From an uncultured beta proteobacterium (GTDB lineage Bacteria; Pseudomonadota; Gammaproteobacteria; Burkholderiales; Burkholderiaceae_C), in NCBI GenBank assembly GCA_903897925.1, contig CAIUDG010000133.1, positions 1-38,918 of the forward strand: a DNA stretch of 38,918 bases. Direction: 5' to 3'. The translations under genes and the position numbers were made by a program. The notes beneath the pieces are model-generated. The model made no database searches, was not told where the DNA came from, and saw nothing but the letters and a program-made list of their open reading frames with translations. This document shows positions 32,679 through 38,918 of this stretch, one piece after another (position 1 is the first letter of the stretch; each line of letters begins with the position of its first letter).

Positions 32679-33682
32679 CCACGCCTGCCCTGACCACACC
32701 TGCCAGGCCGTTCCAACACCGCCATGCCGCCCACTGCGAAAGCGGTGTCGCCGCCAATTTATTCACCCATTACGGCGCACCGCTGAGCGAAGCCATGGCC
32801 TTTGGCCTGTCTTCGGCGCTGTCTTTTGCCTACCTGCCGTTTATCAAGCTGACCGGCTTCCCGCTGATCGCCTACCGCATGCCGCCGCGCTTCATCCTCA
32901 AGGGCCTGCGCAAGCCTTTCAACGTGCGGCTGCATTTTGAAACTTTTGTCACGCCGCAACAGGGCCAGCTGCGGCTCGACCAGTTGCTGCAACAGGGCCG
33001 CGTGGTCGGACTGCAAACCTCGGTCTTCTGGCTGCCCTATTTCCCGCAGGACATGCGCTTTCATTTCAACGCCCACAACCTGCTGGTTTATGGCAAAGAG
33101 GGCGACGACTACCTGATCAGCGACCCGGTGGCGGAAGAACCCCAGCGCTGCGCCAGCGCCGATCTGCAGCGCGCACGCTTTGCCAAAGGCACGCTGGCGC
33201 CCAAAGGCCTGCTCTACTACCCCGACACGCCGCGCCGCAAAGCGCCCAGCGCCAGCGCCGTGCGCCAAGCCATCATCAAAACCACCCGCATCATGGTGGG
33301 GCCGATCCCGCTGGTCGGAGTCCGCGGCATGCGCATGCTGGCGAACAAAATCGACAAACTGCAGGCCGACGAATATGGCCTGAACTTCATCGGCCACATC
33401 GTGCGCATGCAGGAAGAAATTGGCACCGGCGGCGCCGGCTTCCGTTTCTTGTACGCCAGCTTCCTGCAGGAAGCCGCCACCCTCTGTGCGCTGCCATCCC
33501 TGGAACTGCTGGCCGAGCGCCTCAACAGCATCGGCGACGACTGGCGCAGCTTCGCACTGCAGGCGGTGCGCATGATCAAGGGCCGCGACCCGGTCAACTT
33601 TGCCGCGCTCGCCGCAGCGCTACGCGCGCTGGCCGCGCAGGAACGGGAATTTTTCCTGGCCCTGCGCCAGGCCGTCCAATGA
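32675..33682 (+). CDS. BtrH-like acyltransferase (BtrH N-terminal domain)
   Basis: A 335-residue protein whose N-terminal part matches the BtrH N-terminal domain. In butirosin synthesis BtrH moves an acyl group from an acyl carrier protein to an amine of the antibiotic. The visible candidate catalytic residues are Cys 21 in AHCESG, His 134 in NAHNLLVYG and Asp 150 in ISDP, an arrangement like a cysteine-protease fold. SEAMAFGLSSALSFAY at 38-53 is family-typical. In this cluster it may move the ACP-bound acyl or resorcinol product to an acceptor, or release it. The C-terminal half is helical. It overlaps both neighbours by ATGA. Confidence 0.83.
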   Translation: MTTPALTTPARPFQHRHAAHCESGVAANLFTHYGAPLSEAMAFGLSSALSFAYLPFIKLTGFPLIAYRMPPRFILKGLRKPFNVRLHFETFVTPQQGQLRLDQLLQQGRVVGLQTSVFWLPYFPQDMRFHFNAHNLLVYGKEGDDYLISDPVAEEPQRCASADLQRARFAKGTLAPKGLLYYPDTPRRKAPSASAVRQAIIKTTRIMVGPIPLVGVRGMRMLANKIDKLQADEYGLNFIGHIVRMQEEIGTGGAGFRFLYASFLQEAATLCALPSLELLAERLNSIGDDWRSFALQAVRMIKGRDPVNFAALAAALRALAAQEREFFLALRQAVQ

Positions 33683-34602
33683 TGCTGAACATCCGCGACC
33701 TGCACTACCGCTATCCCGGCGCCGCCAGCGCAGCGCTGCAGCAGGTGTCGTTCAGCGCGGCGCGCGGCCAGGTGCTTGGCCTGCTCGGACCGAACGGCGC
33801 CGGCAAGACCACCCTGATCGCCCAGCTCGCCGGCATGCTGGCAGTGCAGCAAGGCCAGATCGAGATCGACGGCCAAGCACTGGCGCAACTGCGCCAGACC
33901 CAAGCCACACGAATTGCCATCGCCCCCCAGGAGTATGCGTTTTACCCGACCCTGAGCGTGGCCGAAAACCTGGACTGTTTTGCCGGCGTCGGCGGTCTGC
34001 GCGGCCAGCACAAGGCGGCCCGCATCGACGCCTGCCTGGATTTTGCCCAATTGCAAAATTACCGGCGTGTGCAGGCCCAGCGTCTGTCCGGCGGACTGAA
34101 GCGCCGGCTCAACCTGTCGATCGCGCTGCTGCACCAGCCGGAACTGGTGCTGTTTGACGAGCCCACCGTCGGCGTCGATCCGCAATCACGCGCCTTCCTG
34201 CTCGAGGCCGTGCAACAACTGGCGCGCCAAGGCTGTGCCGTGATCTACACCTCGCACTACATGGAAGAAGTACAGGCCATTGCCGACCGCATCGTGGTAC
34301 TGGACCAGGGCCAGGTGCTGTGCCAGGGCACGCTGCACGAGCTGCTGGCCGGCGACGCAACGCTGCAGATCGAAGTCGAAGCGCCGGCCACGCTGGACGC
34401 CTTGCTCGCTGTGCTGGCACCCTTTGGCACAGCCAGCGCCCAGGGCAAAGGCGCGCGCATGGCGCTGGCCGACGCTGGGCAACTGCCGGAGCTGCTGCGC
34501 CAAGTAAGTGCTGCCGGGCTGCGCCTGCGCCAGGCGCGCTATGGCCAGACCGACCTGGAACAGCTGTTCATGTCGCTGACCCAGCGCTCGTTACGGGACT
34601 GA
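33679..34602 (+). CDS. ABC transporter ATP-binding protein (exporter)
   Basis: A 307-residue ABC ATPase of the ABC-2 (DrrA-type) drug/lipid exporter group. Walker A is GPNGAGKTT at 37-45, the Q-loop is APQEYAFYPTLSV, the signature is LSGGLKRRL at 136-144, and Walker B is LVLFDEPTVGVD at 156-167. A C-terminal regulatory extension follows (about 215-307). It pairs with the permease encoded two nt further on. The exported substrate is most likely the product of this cluster. It starts with ATGATG inside the BtrH-like stop. Confidence 0.92.
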   Translation: MMLNIRDLHYRYPGAASAALQQVSFSAARGQVLGLLGPNGAGKTTLIAQLAGMLAVQQGQIEIDGQALAQLRQTQATRIAIAPQEYAFYPTLSVAENLDCFAGVGGLRGQHKAARIDACLDFAQLQNYRRVQAQRLSGGLKRRLNLSIALLHQPELVLFDEPTVGVDPQSRAFLLEAVQQLARQGCAVIYTSHYMEEVQAIADRIVVLDQGQVLCQGTLHELLAGDATLQIEVEAPATLDALLAVLAPFGTASAQGKGARMALADAGQLPELLRQVSAAGLRLRQARYGQTDLEQLFMSLTQRSLRD

Positions 34603-34604
34603 CC

Positions 34605-35768
34605 ATGTTTCTTGCCCTGGCCAAAAAAGAACTGCTGGCACTGTCGCGCGACCTGCACGGTCTGGCCGCCCTGTTCCTGCTGCCCATGGTCTTCATCGTG
34701 GTGATGTCGATGGCCCTGAAAGACGTCTACGCCCCCCGGCTGCAGGCGCAGCGTTATGCCGTGGTGACACAGGACAGCAGCCGCCAAGCCACGCAGTTGC
34801 TCACGGCCTGGCGCGCGGAACACGGCGCCCCGGTGGACAACCGCAACTGGCAAGAGGCGGTGCGCGCCGGGCGCCTGAAATATGTGCTGCAGGTGGACGC
34901 CGGCTTTGCCCAGGCACTGGACAACACGCCCGAGGGCGCGCACCCGGAGCGCGTCCACTTCATCGCCGAACCGGGCCTGGACAAAGGCCTGTTCGAAAGC
35001 CTGCAGGCCAGCCTGATCATGCACGTGGCGCAGTTGCGCACCGAAAGCATGCTGGCACAAATCGATGCCCAGGGTGACGCGGCGCAGGCCAGCCAGGCGC
35101 TGTTCAGCAACACCCTGGTCGGTACCGAACGCGCCGGCCAGCACCTGCGCCCCAGCGCGGTACAACAGAGCGTGCCCGGCTGGCTGGTCTTCGGCATGTT
35201 CTTTGTCGTCACCTCCATCGCCGGCCTGTTTGTCGACGAGCGCAGTTGCGGTGCGCTGGCACGGCTGCGCAGCCTGGGTGCCACACCGGCCACCCTGCTG
35301 GCGGCCAAGATCGCGCCCTATATGCTGGTCAATGGCGTGCAGGCGGCTCTGATGCTGGCAGTCGGGGTCTGGCTGATGCCGCTGCTCGGCGGCGACGCGC
35401 TCTCGCTGCAAGGCATTTGCTGGAGCGCGTTGCTGCTGGTGCTGCTGGCGATCAGCGCGGCAGCGGTCAGCCTGGCACTGGCAGTGGCCTGTCTGGTGCG
35501 CAGCCACGCCCAGGCCTCGACCCTGGGTCCGATTCTGAATGTGCTGATGGCGGCACTGGGGGGCATCATGGTGCCGCTGTTCGTGATGCCCGAAGTGATG
35601 CAGCAGATTGCCGCCTATTCGCCCATGAACTGGGGCCTGGAAGGCCTGCTCGATGTGCTGCTGCGCGGCGCCGACCTGAGCGCCGTGTTGCCGGCGCTGG
35701 CACGCCTGGGCGGTTTTTCGGCGCTGATGCTGGCCGGCGCCTATGCGCTGTTCCGGCGCCAGCGCTAA
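34605..35768 (+). CDS. ABC-2 type transporter permease
   Basis: A 387-residue membrane protein with the ABC-2 topology. One N-terminal helix (about 20-38) is followed by a large extracytoplasmic domain (about 40-190) and five or so C-terminal helices (about 195-380). The family motif RSCGALARLRSLGATPATLLAAKI follows the second helix, and a conserved PMNWGLEGLLD occurs near 340. With the preceding ATPase it forms a Drr/Yhh-type exporter. The start at 34605 lies two nt after the ATPase stop, and the frame upstream is rejected because it overlaps that gene. It is the last gene of the cluster. Confidence 0.9.
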   Translation: MFLALAKKELLALSRDLHGLAALFLLPMVFIVVMSMALKDVYAPRLQAQRYAVVTQDSSRQATQLLTAWRAEHGAPVDNRNWQEAVRAGRLKYVLQVDAGFAQALDNTPEGAHPERVHFIAEPGLDKGLFESLQASLIMHVAQLRTESMLAQIDAQGDAAQASQALFSNTLVGTERAGQHLRPSAVQQSVPGWLVFGMFFVVTSIAGLFVDERSCGALARLRSLGATPATLLAAKIAPYMLVNGVQAALMLAVGVWLMPLLGGDALSLQGICWSALLLVLLAISAAAVSLALAVACLVRSHAQASTLGPILNVLMAALGGIMVPLFVMPEVMQQIAAYSPMNWGLEGLLDVLLRGADLSAVLPALARLGGFSALMLAGAYALFRRQR

Positions 35769-35772
35769 ACCA

Positions 35773-35802
35773 CGCCGGCCTTGCCTGAGTCGGCCTGTGG
35801 CG
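35773..35802. terminator. Possible hairpin after the cluster
   Basis: CGCC-GGCC pairs with GGCC-TGT-GGCG across an 11-nt loop, just after the permease stop and before the convergent cyclase stop. There is no U-run. Weak. Confidence 0.3.
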
Positions 35803-35825
35803 ACCTGCGTCGGTGTTAATCGGCG

Positions 35826-36863
35826 TTAGAAAAAGTCAATTTCATTGGCGTCATCCGACTCTTCGCTGAGTTCGCCGGCGTCAATCAGGCTCTGGTAGCT
35901 GCGCACTTGGTTGCGGCCATGGCCCTTGGCGTAATAAACCGCCTTGTCGGCACGGTCGAATGCGCCGCCCGGCGTGTCATCATCGCGCAAGGCGGCAAAG
36001 CCGATGCTGACCGTGATTTTGCCAACCTGCGGAAACTCATAGGCCTCCACCGTGGTACGAAAGCGCTCCAGCGCGCCGGCCGCGTCCAGGGGGTTGGCGC
36101 AACGCATCAGAATCACAAACTCTTCCCCGCCAAAGCGATAAAGCTGGTCCTGAAAACGGAAATGCGCGCGCATCAGGCGCGCCATTAACAGCAGCACTTC
36201 GTCACCAATCAGGTGCCCGTAGTTGTCATTCACGCGCTTGAAGAAGTCGATGTCCAGCACCGCCAGCCAGAAGCCCTCTTCGGAGGGCATGACACGCCGG
36301 TCCGCCGGTTGCTCGGTCTGCGGTGCCACGTGCTGGATCGCCGCCTTGGCAAAAGCACCGTCAAAGGTTTTGCGGTTGAGCAACTCAGTCAGCGCATCTT
36401 TCTCGCCGTAATCGAGCAGACCTTCAAAGTTCTGGTACAGCCGTGCAATCCCCTGCAGGGTGCCAAAAATGTCGTCCGACAGCGGCTGCGCCGAACTGAA
36501 CTCCAGCAGATTCATGCAGGCCGGCCCATTGCCCAGCGGCAGCACCGTCAGGCACGGCGTGCCGGCCAGCTGCACCAGCTTGCCGCTGCGGTGTGCCTGC
36601 ACCAGCGCCGGTTGCGCCGACAGCGCCGGCAAGTCCGGCCAGTCCAGCCAGCCGGCGCGGCGCTCGCTCTCGGGCACACCGTACTGGCGCTCGGCGCGGG
36701 TCAGGCAGTGCAGGTCATCGGCATCGCCGAGCACGCGCAGCAAGCGCACCTTGTCCACCCGTCCCTGTCCGGTCTGCACCAGCAGCGCAACCAAGGCGTG
36801 GTCGAGCGCATCGCGATCACGCAAACTGCACAAATGTGCCAGACCGTTGACCAGTTCATGCAT
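35826..36863 (-). CDS. Diguanylate cyclase with GGEEF domain
   Basis: A 345-residue soluble protein that should make c-di-GMP from two GTP. The GGDEF-family domain covers about 150-320, with DALTELLNRKTF at its start, DIDFFKRVNDNYGH in the middle, and an intact GGEEF at 245-249. An RxxD inhibitory I-site (RFQD, 236-239) lies five residues ahead. The first 150 residues form a non-membrane input domain, possibly GAF-like. Its ATG lies inside the end of the dioxygenase gene (8-nt overlap), so the two are coupled. If the upstream FNR-type promoter is real, low oxygen would raise c-di-GMP synthesis. It is convergent with the biosynthetic cluster. Confidence 0.92.
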   Translation of the reverse strand: MHELVNGLAHLCSLRDRDALDHALVALLVQTGQGRVDKVRLLRVLGDADDLHCLTRAERQYGVPESERRAGWLDWPDLPALSAQPALVQAHRSGKLVQLAGTPCLTVLPLGNGPACMNLLEFSSAQPLSDDIFGTLQGIARLYQNFEGLLDYGEKDALTELLNRKTFDGAFAKAAIQHVAPQTEQPADRRVMPSEEGFWLAVLDIDFFKRVNDNYGHLIGDEVLLLMARLMRAHFRFQDQLYRFGGEEFVILMRCANPLDAAGALERFRTTVEAYEFPQVGKITVSIGFAALRDDDTPGGAFDRADKAVYYAKGHGRNQVRSYQSLIDAGELSEESDDANEIDFF

Positions 36864-37617
36864 GGGCAGGCGTCAGCTCCGGTTCGTCCTGGAACGCACC
36901 TGCACGCAGGGTCAGCACCAGGGTGTCGCGAAAACCCAATCCGTCTTCCGGCTGGATCGGGGTCGATTCATGGATCACCCGCAGATCGTCCAGCAACAGC
37001 AGCGACCAGGGTTCGCTCAACGTGAAACGCTGTCCATCCGGGCCATCGGCGGCAAACACACGGGACTCGCCACCCTTGATGGCATGGCGCTGCACCAGGA
37101 ACACTGCCACCAGGTCGACACCGTCGCGGTGTGCGCCCTCGGGCGTCGGGCGGCCAATGCCATCGGTGGTGTCAATCCGGAACTGGTGCGCCTCGGCATA
37201 CCAGGTTTGTGCGCCACGCAATTCGGAACACACCGAGGCCAGCCAGAGCAGCAGCTTGCGCCAGTCGGCCTGCGCCACCAATGCCGGCGCCATCGGTTCA
37301 AAATGGCGCTGCATGCCGCCGTGCAGGGCGTTGTATTCGAGCGGTTGCCAATGGGCCCGGTGGGGCACCTGTTGCACCGCCGCCTCCGCCAAGATGAAAC
37401 TGCTGTGGCGCCGGCGCCGGTAACGGCCGCCATCGCGCAAATAGCCATCCGCCGGCAAATCGTTCCAGCTGGCGCGCCAGGCGTCCAGCACTGCCAGGTC
37501 AACGTCCGCCAGTGCCGCTACCTGGGCCGCGCCCAATACCGCATAGCCCTGCTGCCGCAAGTCGTCGCCAAACGTATCGCTCGCCGACTGGGGCGGCGCA
37601 AAAAATGTAATTGTCAT
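36856..37617 (-). CDS. 2-oxoglutarate/Fe(II) dioxygenase family protein
   Basis: A 253-residue member of the 2OG-Fe dioxygenase family (PF10014 type), which includes bacterial L-isoleucine and other free amino-acid hydroxylases. The iron triad is His 163, Asp 165 (AHRDGVD) and His 216 (VIHEST). Arg 230 in FRDTLVL is the likely 2-oxoglutarate carboxylate ligand. The substrate is unknown and may be a free amino acid. The reaction needs O2. The frame continues far upstream to 37893, but the family starts near MTITFFAPP, so 37617 is used. It shares a promoter region with the divergent hemerythrin gene and overlaps the downstream cyclase gene. Confidence 0.85.
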   Translation of the reverse strand: MTITFFAPPQSASDTFGDDLRQQGYAVLGAAQVAALADVDLAVLDAWRASWNDLPADGYLRDGGRYRRRRHSSFILAEAAVQQVPHRAHWQPLEYNALHGGMQRHFEPMAPALVAQADWRKLLLWLASVCSELRGAQTWYAEAHQFRIDTTDGIGRPTPEGAHRDGVDLVAVFLVQRHAIKGGESRVFAADGPDGQRFTLSEPWSLLLLDDLRVIHESTPIQPEDGLGFRDTLVLTLRAGAFQDEPELTPAHA

Positions 37618-37653
37618 AAATGAACCCTGGCTGAACGGCCAGTGTAGCAGTGC

Positions 37654-37723
37654 ATTTTGCGTCCGCGCCCGTACGCGCCATGTGACCTGGGTCAAGATTT
37701 TCGCACGCCGCACACGGTATGCT
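37654..37723. promoter_or_regulatory. Bidirectional FNR/ANR-type promoter
   Basis: GTGAC-CTGG-GTCAA at 37682-37695 resembles the FNR/DNR half-site pair, and its core TGACC-TG-GGTCA is a perfect dyad. To the right, 22 nt away, lies TATGCT (37718-37723, four of six to the -10) leading to hemerythrin. To the left on the minus strand, also 22 nt away, lies CAAAAT (37659-37654, four of six) leading to the dioxygenase. Both fit class II activation with the palindrome near -41.5. TACACT at 37646-37641 is a competing -10 for the left gene. Confidence 0.6.
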
Positions 37724-37751
37724 CTGATCCCCCGATTTGGAGATTTGCGCG

Positions 37752-38273
37752 ATGACCACCAACCCCCTGCAATGGAGCGAAGCCCTGTCCCTGGACATGC
37801 CACTGATGGACGAGACGCACCAGGAGTTTGTCGACCTGTTGGCCCAGGTCGTGCGCGCGCCGGACGACACCCTGCTCGGACTCTGGGCCGCACTGATAGA
37901 CCACACCCAGGCCCACTTTGACCGCGAAGACCACTGGATGGAAGCCACCGGCTTTGCCCCCGGCAACTGCCACGCCAGCCAGCACAACATCATCCTGCAG
38001 GTCATGCGCGAAGGCGGCAAGCGCGGCCTCGACGGCGATCTGGCCATCGTGCGCCAGATGGCGCACGAACTCGGCCTGTGGTTCCCGCAACACGCGCAAA
38101 GCATGGACGCCTCACTGGCACTGCACCTGCGCTCGGCCGGTTATGACCCGGTAACCGGCGTCATCAGCCAGCCCCAAGCCCTGCCCGCCACGCCAATCCA
38201 CGGCTGCGGCGGTGACACCTGCAGCCCGGCCAGCAGCGTCGGCGCGCAGGAGTCCGTGGCCAACGCCGGCTGA
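37752..38273 (+). CDS. Bacteriohemerythrin
   Basis: A 173-residue non-heme di-iron oxygen-binding protein. The full ligand set is visible: His 23, His 55 and Glu 59 (HFDRE), His 74 and His 78 (HASQH), His 114 and Asp 119. It is probably an O2 carrier, sensor or scavenger in the cytoplasm. The C-terminal 40 residues are an extra tail with HGCGGDTC, which could bind metal or form a disulfide. GGAG nine nt before the ATG at 37752 decides the start. An FNR-type site lies upstream, which fits oxygen-dependent control. It overlaps the YitT-type gene by one base (TGATG). Confidence 0.93.
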   Translation: MTTNPLQWSEALSLDMPLMDETHQEFVDLLAQVVRAPDDTLLGLWAALIDHTQAHFDREDHWMEATGFAPGNCHASQHNIILQVMREGGKRGLDGDLAIVRQMAHELGLWFPQHAQSMDASLALHLRSAGYDPVTGVISQPQALPATPIHGCGGDTCSPASSVGAQESVANAG

Positions 38274-38884
38274 TGGCCGATACACCGCGCAGCCTGCGCC
38301 ACCGGCCGCACGAAGACCTGCAGGCCTTGCTGACTGGCACCCTGTTTGTCGCGCTCGGCGTGGTGCTGTTCGGCCACACCGGCCTGCTCACCGGCGGTAC
38401 CGCCGGCATCGCGTTCCTGCTGCACTACGCCACCGGCTGGAATTTCGGACTGGTGTTTTTTCTCATCAATCTGCCGTTCTACGGACTGGCCTATAAGCGC
38501 ATGGGCCGCCCCTTCACCTTGAAAACCTTTGCCGCTGTGGCTCTGATGGCCGGTATCAGCAATCTGCTGCCGCTGGTCATTACGCTGGGGCCCATCCATC
38601 CGCTGTTCGCGGCCATTGCCGGCGGCCTGCTGATGGGCACCGGCATGCTGATTCTGTTTCGCCACCAAGCCAGCCTGGGCGGCTTCAATGTGCTGGTGCT
38701 GTACCTGCAGGAGCGCTTCGGCTGGCGTGCCGGCCTGATCCAGATGGCGCTCGACTGCTGCATCGTGATCCTGGCGTTCGCACTCACCGACGGCTGGCAC
38801 ATTGCACTCTCGGTACTGGGCGCCGTGGTAATGAACCAGACCATCGCCGTGAACCACCGCAAGGGCCGCTACGTGGCGATCTAG
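38273..38884 (+). CDS. YitT-family membrane protein
   Basis: A 203-residue integral membrane protein with about five hydrophobic segments (about 18-38, 41-68, 82-105, 108-129 and 150-180). The repeated Gly-rich helices, LLTGGTAGIAF and ASLGGFNVLVLYLQERFG, match the YitT/DUF161 family. Function and substrate are unknown. The start overlaps the hemerythrin stop (TGATG), so both are made from one message. The stop TAG lies at 38882-38884. The 34 bases after it show no gene. Confidence 0.85.
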   Translation: MADTPRSLRHRPHEDLQALLTGTLFVALGVVLFGHTGLLTGGTAGIAFLLHYATGWNFGLVFFLINLPFYGLAYKRMGRPFTLKTFAAVALMAGISNLLPLVITLGPIHPLFAAIAGGLLMGTGMLILFRHQASLGGFNVLVLYLQERFGWRAGLIQMALDCCIVILAFALTDGWHIALSVLGAVVMNQTIAVNHRKGRYVAI

Positions 38885-38918
38885 CAGTCGGGACGCGCGC
38901 GCGGGGGCCGGTTCAGTC

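Noticed and set aside
28176..35768. Aryl polyene cluster
   Set aside because: Ketosynthase, half-ketosynthase and ACP fit, but there are no dehydratase, ketoreductase, ammonia-lyase, glycosyl/acyl-transferase or outer-membrane carrier genes of a typical aryl polyene cluster.

Overview
The window reads as chromosomal DNA of a betaproteobacterium, most likely order Burkholderiales and close to Comamonadaceae. The reasons are high GC with strong GC3 bias, a BktB-type thiolase very like the Cupriavidus enzyme as I recall it, a DUF3422 protein, and a lolC-lolD-tatD-spermidine-synthase-like-gspE-like neighbourhood. This is inference from gene content; no rRNA or tRNA gene was seen. No insertion sequence, integrase, CRISPR array or phage gene was found. 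Coding density is very high, and the only stretch near 300 bases without a clear gene is the first 297 bases, which hold a 54-bp tandem repeat.

Layout. Positions 1-297 hold the repeat and the glnS promoter. 298-2109 is glnS (+). 2168-5501 (-) is a two-gene unit of a GMC alcohol dehydrogenase and FadD, divergent from a LysR regulator (5655-6569, +), with two related inverted repeats between them. 6573-13386 is housekeeping and stress: an RNase D-like exonuclease, a DsbG-like lipoprotein, a universal stress protein behind an FNR-type site, RbgA/YlqF GTPase, an E. coli-type GshA, YpfH esterase, and a seven-helix membrane protein with a degenerate GGDEF domain. 13424-15150 is a FabG-like reductase divergent from a NUDT19-like Nudix hydrolase. 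15140-21802 (-) is a six-gene operon transcribed lolC, lolD, tatD, spermidine-synthase-like, gspE-like, DUF3422. 21871-24569 (+) is a conserved hypothetical gene coupled to recJ. 24586-26028 (-) is trhP/yegQ and 26111-26887 (+) is an SDR.

The most interesting region is 26974-35768 (+): bktB followed by a tightly coupled nine-gene biosynthetic cluster. Its genes are an ACP, a ketosynthase with a Cys-Gln-His active site, a half-ketosynthase resembling a chain-length factor, a DarA-like protein, a DarB-like KAS III enzyme, an unrecognised 131-residue protein, a BtrH-like acyltransferase, and an ABC exporter ATPase and permease. Nearly every stop overlaps the next start. DarA, DarB and an ACP are the known core for dialkylresorcinol and cyclohexanedione synthesis. 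Adding a BtrH-type transferase and a dedicated exporter suggests a resorcinol-type lipid that is coupled to an acceptor and exported. The product is not known from the sequence.

The right end (35826-38884) holds a GGEEF diguanylate cyclase overlapping a 2-oxoglutarate/Fe dioxygenase (-), divergent from a bacteriohemerythrin and a YitT-type membrane protein (+). A single FNR/ANR-like palindrome lies between the two units, with -10-like hexamers exactly 22 nt away on both sides. The same 22-nt geometry occurs at the universal stress protein gene. The oxygen-linked, oxygen-binding and c-di-GMP genes there may form a small redox-responsive module. Several genes without a Shine-Dalgarno sequence have a -10-like hexamer 6-7 nt before the start codon, which suggests leaderless transcription.
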